NCBI GenBank assembly: GCA_041389885.1
Contig: JAWKRB010000026.1
Location: forward strand, 56,978 to 120,977
Length of the DNA stretch: 64,000 nucleotides
Source of the DNA: JAWKRB01 sp041389885
GTDB taxonomy: Bacteria; Myxococcota_A; Polyangia; Polyangiales; Ga0077539
Direction: 5' to 3'
The position numbers were made by a program, and so were the translations under genes. Of this stretch, positions 30,511-39,176 are shown piece by piece. The stretch's first letter is position 1; the number at the start of each line of letters is the position of its first letter. The notes below the pieces were generated by a model. That model was given only the letters and a program-made list of their open reading frames with translations, did not search any database and was not told the DNA's origin.

Positions 30511-32916
30511 TCAGCGGGCGTCGAGGAACGACGCGGGGTTGATGAATCCGAGCGCGCGGCGCCAGCGCCGGGTGGTCGCGGGGAGCTCGCGAGCCAGCGC
30601 GCGCAGCGCGCTCTGCCAGGCCGAGCGGGAGAACTCTTCGCGGTCTGCGATGGGGCGCGAGGGGTCGCCCAGCCTCGCCGAGAGGTGCCACTCGGTGAGC
30701 TTCGCGAGCGTGGGCGCGCGGTCGCCGACGCGCCTCGCGAAGGCCTCGCGAGACTCACCCTCCTCGCGAGAGATCCCCGCCTCGGCGAGCATGTCGAGGG
30801 CCCTGCGGTAGCCCACCCGAGGGAGCTGCCGCGACGACGCGAAGCGCGGGATGAGCCTGCGCCACAGCTTGATCGCGTACAGCAGGGCCAGCGTCGCCGC
30901 CACGAGCGCGAGGGCGCCCAGGCCCACCATCCGACCGTAATTCACCCGCCGCTGGGGCCGACGCTGCGACTCCTGCGGCGTCTGGGTGGGGTCGGGGGGC
31001 TGCTGCCGCGCCATCTCGCCGAGGATGCGCTGGAGGTCCTCGTCGGGCGCGTTGCCGGGGGGATCGAGGTTTCGCTCCGGGGCGATGTCGAGCACGATCC
31101 AGCCGTATCCGTCGAGGTAGAGCTCGGGCCAGGCGTGCGCGTCGCCGCCGCGCAGCAGGATGGTCGAGCCGCCGCGTCGGTTCGACTCGTCGCTGTGGTA
31201 GCCCGTCGAGATCCGCGAGGGGATGCCCAGGCTGCGCCAGAGGAACACCGCCGAGTGCGCGAAGTGCACGCAGTACCCGGTGCGGTTGCCGAAGAGAAAA
31301 TCCGCCGTGGGGTCGGGCACGCCCGCGTGCCGGTGGCGCGTCGAGTAGGTGAACTCGTGGTCCATCCAGAGCTTGACCGCGAGGGCGCGGGCGAAGGGGT
31401 CACGGCGCAGGCGCGAGGGGAGCCGCTCGCGCACGATGCGCTCCGCGAGCTCGTGAAAGCGCGGGTCGCTGGGGCCCTCGAGGTAGTACGCGCGCACCTC
31501 GGGGGACCACGCCGTCGCCCCGGCTCGCTGGTTGAGCAGGCGACGGTAGTCGAGGGTCTGCGAGAGCGACTCGAAGCGCCAGGCCCGCGCGAAGCGCTGG
31601 GGGTTGGGGTTCGGGACGGGCTGGTAGCTCACCGGGCTCTCGAGCGCGAAGGGGTGCGAGTGCTCGACGAGCAGCGCGACCATCGCGTGCACCCGGGTGC
31701 GCCCCGACGCGGGCGGGATGTCTTGCGCGCGGGTGGTCAGCGTCGGAAAATCCAGGACGATGTCGTGGTCGACGTCGCTGCGTCGCGTCGAGATCAGCCG
31801 CGTGCCGTTGAACTGCGACCAGACCTCCTGGCGGAAGTAGTACGCGCCCGACGGCGGCGAGTAGTCGTCGTCGAGGATCACCACCGCCATGGGCGCGGGG
31901 GAGTTGCTCGGCGCCTGGTCCTCGCTGAGGCGCTCGCTGGGTGGCGGTCGACGCGGCCCGGCGTCTTGCGGGGGCGGCGCCATGCCGACGCCTCCGTCGC
32001 TCATCGTGGGGGGCGGCAGCCCGCCCTCGCCGGCGTCGAAGCCTCCGCTCCCGCCGCCGTCGCCGCCGTCGGAGCGCGAGGCGCCGCCGCCGTCGCCGCC
32101 GCCGTCGGGGGTGCCTCCCCGGCCTCCGTCGTCGCCGTTCGGGTCGCGTCCGCGCCCGCCGTCGCCCTGGCGCGGGTCGCGCCCGTCTCCGCCGTCCGTG
32201 GGCCTCGGGGGTTGTCCCCGGCCCGCGTCGTCCATGGCGATCTCGCTCATCGGCGGCGGCGTCGGGGCGCCCACCACGTTGATCAGCAGCACCGCCGAGG
32301 TCGCGAGCGTCAGGAGCGTGAGCAGGGACGAGAGCGCGCGCCCCGACTTCGACTCGGCCACCAGCAGCACCGCGAGCAGCACCACGGCCACGCCGCCGAT
32401 GCCCAGCAGGATCGTCGTCGGATCGATCCCCTGCTGCCACGCCCAGTCGCTCAGCCACAGCGGACGCGCGATGACGCCCTCGCGGTGCGACGCGAAGGCG
32501 GCGGTGAACGCGGCCGCCACGGCGCCGAGCTCCAGGGCGAGGGCCCAGGGCCTGCGCACGGCGAGCGCCCGCAGCCCCAGGCTCGAGAACAGCGCGAGCG
32601 AGGCGAAGCGCAGCACCGACGCGGTCACCAGCGCGTTGCCGGGGCCCACGGTGGCCGCGAGGAATTCGGTCGAGGTGGCCAACGACGCGACCTGCCAGGT
32701 CGCGATCAGCAGGGTGAGCGCGGCGCCTTGAAGGACCGAGGTGCGCAGGCGCGAGCGCCCGAGCAGTTCGCCCGCGATGACCCCGAGCACCGCGCCGAGC
32801 ATCGCCGCGACGATGCCCTCGGTGGGGGCCACGCCCCAGGAGAGCGAGAGCGCCGCCATGGCCATGGCGACGACGCGCAGCGGGTGCCGCCAGCCCCTGA
32901 GCGCCCGCCGGATCAC
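30511..32916 (-). CDS. TgpA-like membrane transglutaminase
   Basis: 801 residues from GTG 32916, whose GTGA overlaps the DUF58 stop. The N-terminal ~220 residues hold several membrane helices (DUF3488/TgpA-type). A striking Gly/Asp-rich linker with many GGDGG units follows (about 230-310). The periplasmic transglutaminase-like core has the catalytic triad: Cys549 in NRTGYCVHFAHSAVF, His in GGDAHAWPELYLDGYGW, Asp in IVLDIAPE. A last membrane helix (GALALVAATLALLYAIKLW) and a cytoplasmic DUF4129-like tail end the protein. TgpA proteins form or rearrange isopeptide bonds in the envelope. The linker is much longer than usual. Confidence 0.9.
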   Translation of the reverse strand: MIRRALRGWRHPLRVVAMAMAALSLSWGVAPTEGIVAAMLGAVLGVIAGELLGRSRLRTSVLQGAALTLLIATWQVASLATSTEFLAATVGPGNALVTASVLRFASLALFSSLGLRALAVRRPWALALELGAVAAAFTAAFASHREGVIARPLWLSDWAWQQGIDPTTILLGIGGVAVVLLAVLLVAESKSGRALSSLLTLLTLATSAVLLINVVGAPTPPPMSEIAMDDAGRGQPPRPTDGGDGRDPRQGDGGRGRDPNGDDGGRGGTPDGGGDGGGASRSDGGDGGGSGGFDAGEGGLPPPTMSDGGVGMAPPPQDAGPRRPPPSERLSEDQAPSNSPAPMAVVILDDDYSPPSGAYYFRQEVWSQFNGTRLISTRRSDVDHDIVLDFPTLTTRAQDIPPASGRTRVHAMVALLVEHSHPFALESPVSYQPVPNPNPQRFARAWRFESLSQTLDYRRLLNQRAGATAWSPEVRAYYLEGPSDPRFHELAERIVRERLPSRLRRDPFARALAVKLWMDHEFTYSTRHRHAGVPDPTADFLFGNRTGYCVHFAHSAVFLWRSLGIPSRISTGYHSDESNRRGGSTILLRGGDAHAWPELYLDGYGWIVLDIAPERNLDPPGNAPDEDLQRILGEMARQQPPDPTQTPQESQRRPQRRVNYGRMVGLGALALVAATLALLYAIKLWRRLIPRFASSRQLPRVGYRRALDMLAEAGISREEGESREAFARRVGDRAPTLAKLTEWHLSARLGDPSRPIADREEFSRSAWQSALRALARELPATTRRWRRALGFINPASFLDAR

Positions 32917-34238
32917 GCGGCCTCCCGCGCGCGCTGGTGCTCGGCGCCAAAGACCCTGCCCGCGGCGCGGTCGACGACCATCACCCGAGAGCGCGCGGCG
33001 CCCAGGGCGCTCAGCACGGCGTTGAGGTCTTCGTTCGGCGTGGCGACGTCGGCGTCGTCGCGGCGGTCTTCGGTGGCGACGCGCGCGAGCCAGGAGCGCT
33101 TGGGCGCCCGGCGCACGCCGTCGGTGCAGACCACGAATTCGAGGGAGGAGTAGCGCTCCGTCGGGGAGGTGCGCGCCGTCGCCGCGGCGACGGCCCGAGC
33201 GAGCCAGGGGCCGGGTCGCGCGGGGACGAAGACCACCGCCCTCGCGGCGCCTCCGAGCGCGGCGTTCGCGAGGAAGCGGGTGAGCCCGCTGCCTCCCAGG
33301 GAAGGCGGAGTGTTCGACGAGCGCGCCAGCACCTCGAGGGCCTGCGTCGGCGTCTTCGCCACGGTGTCTTGCCCGTCTGCCCCGAGGGACCACTCCCCCC
33401 CGAGCGCGCCGCTGTCGACCGCGACGCGCGCGGCGCCGGCGGCGGGCTCGTCGTGTTCGCCGGTCACGAGGTAGGCCACGGTCTGCCGCACCGGCGAGAT
33501 CGCGCGCTCGGGCGTGCGCACGACGAGCTGGCGGGTGCGGGCGAAGACCTTCCAGAGCACGAACTTGATGGGGTCTCCCGGGGCGTAGTGCCTCATGTCC
33601 GCGCGCTCTCCCTCGGGGGGGCCCGCGGGGTGCGAGACGTGGTCGCCGCCGGCGATGGAGCGGACGACGTGCATCTGCCGCAGCGCGCCGATGGACGGCG
33701 AGACCCTCACGTCGCGGCGCTCGCGCGCGATGAAGCGCACCCGGGTGAGGCCGAAGGCGTCGCTGACCTCGACCCGACGGGCGATCTCTTCGACGTGCGC
33801 GCGGCGCCTCGGCGTGACCTCCTCGTGGAGCCTGCGCTTCAGCGCGACCGCGCGCACCTCGGCCGCGGGCGACTCCCAGCTCCACGACACCTTCACGAAG
33901 GGGAGGTACCAGAGCGAAGGGAGCGAGAAGCCCGTGCGGGCCGCGTACCCGCACTCGAGGCTCAGCGGCGCGGCGTCGGTGGGGCGGCGCAGGCGCGCCC
34001 AGAGGGCGAGGGCCGTGGCCGTCGTGAGGAGCGCGCTCAGCGCGCCCACCGCGAGCCCCACGCCGCCCACAACGAGCAGCACCAGGTCGACCCGTCGCAG
34101 ACCGTAGCGCACCAGGGCGAACGCGCACCCGGACATGGCGAGCAGGCCGAGCGGGGTCACCGGAAACACGTCCTGCGCGAGCCGCGCCGCGCCGCGCGCG
34201 CGCGAGCCCAGCGCGCGGAGCCGAGACTTCGCGCTCAT
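32913..34238 (-). CDS. DUF58 family protein
   Basis: 441 residues. Two membrane helices (about 29-46 and 50-80) precede a soluble domain with the family signature DMRHYAPGDPIKFVLWK (214-230). The C-terminal part resembles a degenerate VWA fold. DUF58 proteins are almost always encoded with MoxR ATPases and transglutaminases, as here. It is the first gene of the operon; the 350-bp gap upstream presumably holds the promoter. Its stop overlaps the transglutaminase start. Confidence 0.9.
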   Translation of the reverse strand: MSAKSRLRALGSRARGAARLAQDVFPVTPLGLLAMSGCAFALVRYGLRRVDLVLLVVGGVGLAVGALSALLTTATALALWARLRRPTDAAPLSLECGYAARTGFSLPSLWYLPFVKVSWSWESPAAEVRAVALKRRLHEEVTPRRRAHVEEIARRVEVSDAFGLTRVRFIARERRDVRVSPSIGALRQMHVVRSIAGGDHVSHPAGPPEGERADMRHYAPGDPIKFVLWKVFARTRQLVVRTPERAISPVRQTVAYLVTGEHDEPAAGAARVAVDSGALGGEWSLGADGQDTVAKTPTQALEVLARSSNTPPSLGGSGLTRFLANAALGGAARAVVFVPARPGPWLARAVAAATARTSPTERYSSLEFVVCTDGVRRAPKRSWLARVATEDRRDDADVATPNEDLNAVLSALGAARSRVMVVDRAAGRVFGAEHQRAREAA

Positions 34239-34588
34239 GACGGCGGCCTGCGGGGTGGCGCGAGGCGTGGTTCGCGATGGAGGGGGGTCACTCGGCGGGT
34301 CCTCGAATCATCCTGCGGGCGCGTAGGCGCCAGGGAGCATACGCGTCGGCGCGCTGCGGCTTGAGTGACACCGCGTCGGCGCGAAGGTTCGCGTCGGCGC
34401 GCGGCGCGGGGCGAGCGGAGGGCACAGCATGGGCGTGCTCCCACAACCCCGTCGCGGCGAGGATTACTCCAACCCCGGGCGGGGGAGCGGGGGCGCGGTT
34501 CGCCGACACAGGGCTCCAGGTCGTGACGCATCGAAGGGTCGGGCACGGTAGCACCACCGACCGCGGCGCGCGCATCGACCGTCGCGGG
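34239..34588. other. 350-bp gene-free interval with short direct repeats
   Basis: No protein is supported here. It separates the NlpC/P60-like gene from the DUF58 operon on the same strand. Three exact copies of GCGTCGGCGCG occur at 34343-34353, 34373-34383 and 34391-34401, flanking a TATGCT hexamer on the minus strand (about 34336-34341) that could be a -10 box for the operon. No convincing -35 accompanies it. Confidence 0.4.
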
Positions 34589-35626
34589 TCAGCGCAGGGG
34601 ATGGTACTCTGTGCAGGCCCCCGCCGTGCCGCGGCGGTTGCTCTCGATCGAGGGGTTGTGCACCCAGCCGGTGTCGGTGCATTGGTACCAGACCTCGTCG
34701 AAGCGGCTCTCGACGCAGGCGCCCTCGCGCATCTCGCGCCCGTAGGTGCCCGAGAAGCACACCGCGGCGCCCCCGCGGTTGAGCGGCGCGCTGCTGGAGC
34801 AGGCCCCGAAGGTCCCGTTGCCGGAGCGCCACGCGCCGCTGACGCACTGGTACCACTGGCCGTCGAAGCGGCTCTGCACGCACGACATCGAGGCCATCGA
34901 GCGCGAGAGCGTGTGCGAGAAGCACGTCGGGCCCGAGGTCCCGCCGGAGGATCCGCCCGACGCCCCCCCAGAGGATCCGCCCGACGAGCCCGTGGACGCC
35001 GCGCTGACGCCCGGAGGCGCGTTGGCGAAGCGCGTGGGGAGGTAGACGTCGCGGTATGGGCGCCCGCGCGAGCGGTCATAGATGGTGTGATGCAGGATCG
35101 ACGCGGGGCGACCCCAGTTGTACTCCTCGATCGTGCAGAACCGCGTGCGGTTCTCGTCGAGCCACCCCGCGAAGAGCATGATGTGGTGCGCGGGGTAATT
35201 CAGCGCGTCACCCGGCTCGAGCTCGCTCCACTGAATCCGCCGGGAGCGGCCGTTGTCCCACGGGCCCCCCGCGAAGCTGTGGGTGGTGTTGCCCGGCGTC
35301 GGCAGGCCCCACGCCATCGAGACCAGCCCCGAGCAGTCGGTGCGGTAGCCCCCCACCGACGCCTGCGGCGTCTGGCTGTACATCACCCTTCGCTCGACCC
35401 AGTTCAGCGCCCGGTCGATGATCGCCCGGCGCGACGACGGCGTGCCCGCACGAATCGCGCTCGCCGTGCACGCCGAGGTCAGCGCCTCGACCGAGTAGTT
35501 CTCCCACGGGTCGTCGAAGTTGACCTCGTCGGGGTCGCCGACGCACGCGGGGGAGGCCAGCACCGCGGCGGCCAGACCCACGATGGACCAGGGGAGAGCC
35601 CTCCTTCGAAGCGTCGCGGCGTCCAT
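34589..35626 (-). CDS. NlpC/P60-like lipoprotein with two Cys-rich C-terminal repeats
   Basis: 345 residues. The signal ends in lipobox LASPAC (Cys28). The catalytic domain resembles NlpC/P60 cysteine peptidases: nucleophile Cys98 in YRTDCSGLVSMAWGL and the His segment ALNYPAHHIMLFAGW, with WGRP later. These enzymes usually cleave peptidoglycan peptides. A Gly/Ser linker (SGGSSGGASGGSSGG, about 215-230) leads to two repeats of the pattern CFS.T..R.M....C..SRFD..WYQC...W, each with paired cysteines, perhaps substrate or wall binding. It is followed by the DUF58 operon after a 350-bp gap. Confidence 0.8.
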   Translation of the reverse strand: MDAATLRRRALPWSIVGLAAAVLASPACVGDPDEVNFDDPWENYSVEALTSACTASAIRAGTPSSRRAIIDRALNWVERRVMYSQTPQASVGGYRTDCSGLVSMAWGLPTPGNTTHSFAGGPWDNGRSRRIQWSELEPGDALNYPAHHIMLFAGWLDENRTRFCTIEEYNWGRPASILHHTIYDRSRGRPYRDVYLPTRFANAPPGVSAASTGSSGGSSGGASGGSSGGTSGPTCFSHTLSRSMASMSCVQSRFDGQWYQCVSGAWRSGNGTFGACSSSAPLNRGGAAVCFSGTYGREMREGACVESRFDEVWYQCTDTGWVHNPSIESNRRGTAGACTEYHPLR

Positions 35627-35721
35627 GCCGCTCGGAGATACAAGTTGCGTGCCCCGTCGGAGCCCCTAGATTCAGGCGCCCCTCGGACCCGGGTGGGAGG
35701 CTCGAGCGGTCACAACCATGA

Positions 35722-36879
35722 TCAGCGGCGGGGCAGGGTGGCGATGAAGCGGGAGCCTCCGGCGGGCGCGCGCTCGTAGCGGAGGGCGCCGCCCTGGTTC
35801 TCCAGCAGCGCACGCGCCGTGAGCAGGCCGATCCCGACCCCGGTCGGCCGGGTCTCTTCGTCGGGGTGGTCGAACTGCATACGCACGTCTTCTGGGAGGC
35901 CTTCGCCGCTGTCGGTGACCTCGAGGAGCACCCAGTCGCCGTCTTCGCGGGCGCTGACGCTCACGCGCCCCGCGGGCTGCGCGGCCATCACGGCGTTGCG
36001 GAGCAGGTTGCAGATCGCGCGCTGCACCTGCTCGGCGTCGACGCACACCTCGCAGGTCTCGGGGACGTCGTACTCGACCTCGACGCCTTCGGGCACGGCG
36101 ACGCCGCCTTGCGCTTGTCCCACCGTGTACCCAAGCGCGCAGGACCTCCGCCGCGCGGGGCCCACCCTCGCGTAGTCGACCAGGTCGGTCACGATGCGGT
36201 TCGCGCGGCGCACCTCGTCGTCGATGATGGCGAGGGACCGCTGCACGTCGGGGTCGGGGTTCTTTCCGAGCGCGAGGCGGAGGAGGTAGGTCGCGTTGCT
36301 GATGGTCGCGAGGGGGTTGCGCACCTGGTGGGCGAATCCGCCGGAGAGGTGCCCGATCAGCGCGAGGCGCTGCCGCCGCAGCAGCTCCTGCTGCGCGAGC
36401 TCGAGGGCCGACGCGCGTTCGGAGAGGTAGCTCTCGAGGAGCTCGTTGCGCTGCCGGAGGTCCTCGCGGGCGCGGGTCAGGGCCGTGATGTCGTGAACGA
36501 TCCCGACGAGGTGGGTGATGGCGCCGTTCTCGGTGCGCAGCGGCACCTTCGTGGTCGCGAGGACGTGCACCGTCCCGACGGAGTCTGTGAGCCGCTCCTC
36601 GACCACCTCGATGATCTCGCCCCGGTCGAAGATCTCCTGGTCCTTCGCGCGAAAGTGGTCGGCTTCGTGCGCGGGGAAGAGGTCGTAGTCGGTGGCTCCG
36701 AGCAGCCGCTCCTTGGGGATCGAGACCATGCGCACGAGCGCGTCGTTCACCAGCACGAACCGGAACGATCGATCTTTCACGAAGATCGGGTGCGCGACGT
36801 GCTCCAGGATGTTGCGAAGAAAGCTCCCTGAGACTTCGTCGCTCGACCCGGCGTCGGGGTGTGGGGGAGCCTCCGTCAT
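35722..36879 (-). CDS. PAS-domain sensor histidine kinase
   Basis: 385 residues, no membrane segment, so cytoplasmic. A PAS domain (about 20-135, ending LVGIVHDITALTRARE) leads through a coiled-coil (136-172) to the HisKA helix with phosphoacceptor His184 in GFAHQVRNPLATI. The ATPase domain shows the N box LLRNAVMAAQP, G1 DSGEGLP and G2 TGVGIGLLTAR. The start ATG overlaps the stop of the upstream gene (ATGA, 36876-36879). No response regulator lies in the window, so it is an orphan kinase. Coupling to a MYXO-CTERM surface protein is notable. Confidence 0.9.
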   Translation of the reverse strand: MTEAPPHPDAGSSDEVSGSFLRNILEHVAHPIFVKDRSFRFVLVNDALVRMVSIPKERLLGATDYDLFPAHEADHFRAKDQEIFDRGEIIEVVEERLTDSVGTVHVLATTKVPLRTENGAITHLVGIVHDITALTRAREDLRQRNELLESYLSERASALELAQQELLRRQRLALIGHLSGGFAHQVRNPLATISNATYLLRLALGKNPDPDVQRSLAIIDDEVRRANRIVTDLVDYARVGPARRRSCALGYTVGQAQGGVAVPEGVEVEYDVPETCEVCVDAEQVQRAICNLLRNAVMAAQPAGRVSVSAREDGDWVLLEVTDSGEGLPEDVRMQFDHPDEETRPTGVGIGLLTARALLENQGGALRYERAPAGGSRFIATLPRR

Positions 36880-37961
36880 CGCTTGACCCTCCGCCATCCT
36901 AGGCACAGCGCCCACACGATGGCGAGGAGCGGCGGGCGCTTCGCGCGTGGCGCCGTCGCGCAGCCGCACCCCGCCGGGGTCGTCGCCGGCGTCGAGGCGT
37001 CTGAGGGCGCGCTCGCGTCGCTCGGCTCCCCCGCGTCTGCTGGCTGCGCGTCTTCGGGGCCGGCGTCGCGCGGGCAGCGCGCGACCGCGGGGTCGGTCAC
37101 GCAGGCGCCCTGCTCGCATCGCCCGCAGGGCCCGCAGCTCGCGTCGTCGAGGCACGCGACGCAGGTGCTCGTGGCCCGGTCGCAGAGCGGTCGGAGCCCC
37201 GAGCACGACCGACAGTCGGCGGTGCAGTCGCGGCCGTCGAGGGGATAGAGGTCCGCGGTCGGAACGAGCGCGAAGGTGAAGTTCGAGAACTCGTCGGCGC
37301 GGCGCTCGCCCGGGGTGACGTACCAGTCGAGGATCGCGCCTCCGATGCCGTCGAACCACTCGAGGGTGAAGGGGTAGAGCCCGGCGGCCTCGAAGCGCAC
37401 CGTCGCCACGTCGACCCTCGCGCCGGTGCCGTCGGGGAACTCGTACACCCGCGTCGGACCGATGCGAAAGCTCACGCCGTCGTCGTGTCCCCACGCGAAG
37501 GTGTAGACCCCCGGCGCGCGCACCGCGAGGGCGCCGCGCGCGCGCATCGCCGCGCCGCCGTTGCGCCAGTAGTTCCCAGAGGGCACGCCGGGGAGCCGCC
37601 GGCACTCGATCGGCGCGGTCTCGTCTGCGTTCAAGAAGGGCGCGCAGAGGAGCGTCGGCGCCGCGCGGCCGAGGGAGTCTGCGTTGGAGCGGTTGCCGAC
37701 GTCGATGTACGGGAGCGCGCCGCACCAGGTCTCGAACGCGGGGATCAGGGCGCGCTCGTCGAGGAGGTCTCGCGCGTCTTCGATGTGAAAGGGAAAGCCG
37801 GCGAAGTACCCGTGAACCCACCGCACCGGCACGCCGCGGCCGGGCGTGGACGGCGCCGGGCCCAGCCGCAGCGAGGGGTCGATGTCGAGGGGCTCGGCGA
37901 GCGCGGGCGCGGCGCGGAGGGCGAGCGCGAGGAGCAGGGTGGCGGTGCGACGCGCGCTCAT
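36876..37961 (-). CDS. PA14-like secreted protein with MYXO-CTERM-type tail
   Basis: 361 residues from ATG 37961 (a GTG at 37973 is less likely). A signal peptide (ATLLLALALRAAPALAEP) is followed by a domain like PA14/GLEYA sugar-binding folds: APGVYTFAWGHDDGVSFRIG and LYPFTLEWFDGIGGAILDWY. Then come a Cys-rich segment (CTADCRSCSGLRPLC and CVACLDDASCGPCGRC), an Asp/Pro/Ser-rich linker, and a C-terminal tripartite tail: AGCGCATAP, hydrophobic LLAIVWALCLGW, basic RRVKR. That tail matches the plan of MYXO-CTERM sorting signals, which direct myxobacterial proteins to the cell surface. Translationally coupled to the PAS kinase. Confidence 0.78.
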   Translation of the reverse strand: MSARRTATLLLALALRAAPALAEPLDIDPSLRLGPAPSTPGRGVPVRWVHGYFAGFPFHIEDARDLLDERALIPAFETWCGALPYIDVGNRSNADSLGRAAPTLLCAPFLNADETAPIECRRLPGVPSGNYWRNGGAAMRARGALAVRAPGVYTFAWGHDDGVSFRIGPTRVYEFPDGTGARVDVATVRFEAAGLYPFTLEWFDGIGGAILDWYVTPGERRADEFSNFTFALVPTADLYPLDGRDCTADCRSCSGLRPLCDRATSTCVACLDDASCGPCGRCEQGACVTDPAVARCPRDAGPEDAQPADAGEPSDASAPSDASTPATTPAGCGCATAPRAKRPPLLAIVWALCLGWRRVKR

Positions 37962-38031
37962 CAAGGCGCCCACGATATCGCCTTCGCGACCCCGCGAGCC
38001 AACGCTCCCGCGAGGACTGAACGCGACGGGG

Positions 38032-39174
38032 TCACGCGGTGTCGGTGAGCCGGGCGTAGGCCTCTTCGACGCGCGCGACCGCCTCGGCGGAGGTCGGGCC
38101 CACCGCGGAGAGGTGCCCCATCTTTCGCCCCGGGCGCGCGACCCGCTTGCCGTAGAGGTGAACCCGAACCCCCGGCAGCGCGAGCGCGTCGGCGAAGCGC
38201 GGGGGCGCGGCGCCGAGCCAGAGGTCGCCCAGCAGGTTGCGAATGGCCGCGGGCCGCAGCACCTCGGTGCTCCCCAGCGGCAGGTCGCACACCGCGCGCA
38301 CGCACTGCTCGAACTGACTCGTCAGGCAGGCCACCTCCGTCGCGTGAAAGCTGTTGTGCGGTAGAGGCGCGAGCTCGTTCACGAAGAGCTCGCCGCCGCG
38401 GGTGTGGAACAGCTCGACGACCAGCAGGCCCTCGACCTGGAGGTCCTGCGCGACGCTCCGCGCGATCTCCTCCGCGCGGCGGGTGAGCTCCAGCGGGACC
38501 GGCGCGGGCAGCACCGACCAGGCGAGGATCCGGTCTTCGTGGTGGTTCAGCGCCGCGGGGTACACCGCCGTCTCGCCCGAGGGCGAGCGCGCCACCAGCA
38601 CCGACAGCTCCGCGGCGATGTCGAGGGGGCGCTCCGCGACGCAGGGCGACGCGCCGAGCAGCTCCCACACGGCGCGCGCGCCCGCGGGCGACCCGAGGCG
38701 CGCCTGCCCGCGGCCGTCGTAGCCGCCGGTGTTGTGCTTGACGAAGAGCTCCGCGCCGAGCTCCCTCGCAGCGGCCTCGAGCTCCTCGACGGTGGTCACC
38801 GCGCGCCAGGGGCCGAGCGGGTATCCCCGCGACGCGAGCCACTGCTTCTGCCGCGTGCGGTTCTGCACCACCGCCAGCACCTCGCGGCTCGGGCGCACCG
38901 GCGCGTACCTCCGCGCGGCGTCGAGCGACGCGAGGGCGACCGACTCGATCTCGAGCGTCACCACCGCGCAGTGCCGCGCGAGGTCGGCGGCGGCGAAATC
39001 GTCGTCGAAGGCCGCGTGGATGCAGCGCTCCACGACGAAGCGAGCCGCGCAGCTCGGGTCGGGGTCGAGGGCGTGGATGTGGTACCCGAGGGCGCGCGCG
39101 GCCATCGCCGTCATGCGACCCAGCTGCCCGCCGCCCAGGATGCCCAGCGTCGCGCCGGGGAGGATGCGTGACAT
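38032..39174 (-). CDS. purK: N5-carboxyaminoimidazole ribonucleotide synthase
   Basis: 380 residues, ATP-grasp enzyme that carboxylates AIR with bicarbonate and ATP to N5-CAIR in purine synthesis. Seen: GATLGILGGGQLGRMTAMAA near the N-terminus, ATP-binding VKHNTGGYDGRGQARL, VAERPLDIAAELSVLVAR, and the end LFVNELAPLPHNSFHATEVA with the active-site region. The start is 2 bp after the purE stop, so the pair is translated from one transcript. PurE uses its product next. Confidence 0.95.
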   Translation of the reverse strand: MSRILPGATLGILGGGQLGRMTAMAARALGYHIHALDPDPSCAARFVVERCIHAAFDDDFAAADLARHCAVVTLEIESVALASLDAARRYAPVRPSREVLAVVQNRTRQKQWLASRGYPLGPWRAVTTVEELEAAARELGAELFVKHNTGGYDGRGQARLGSPAGARAVWELLGASPCVAERPLDIAAELSVLVARSPSGETAVYPAALNHHEDRILAWSVLPAPVPLELTRRAEEIARSVAQDLQVEGLLVVELFHTRGGELFVNELAPLPHNSFHATEVACLTSQFEQCVRAVCDLPLGSTEVLRPAAIRNLLGDLWLGAAPPRFADALALPGVRVHLYGKRVARPGRKMGHLSAVGPTSAEAVARVEEAYARLTDTA

Positions 39175-39176
39175 CG

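Noticed and set aside
34920..35000. Repeated GGATCCGCC-like units considered as a CRISPR or iteron array
   Set aside because: They are codon repeats for the Gly/Ser linker of the NlpC-like lipoprotein, without spacers.
38032..39174. GTG-initiated extension of purK to 39225
   Set aside because: It would overlap purE; the ATG at 39174 lies 2 bp after the purE stop and matches PurK N-termini.
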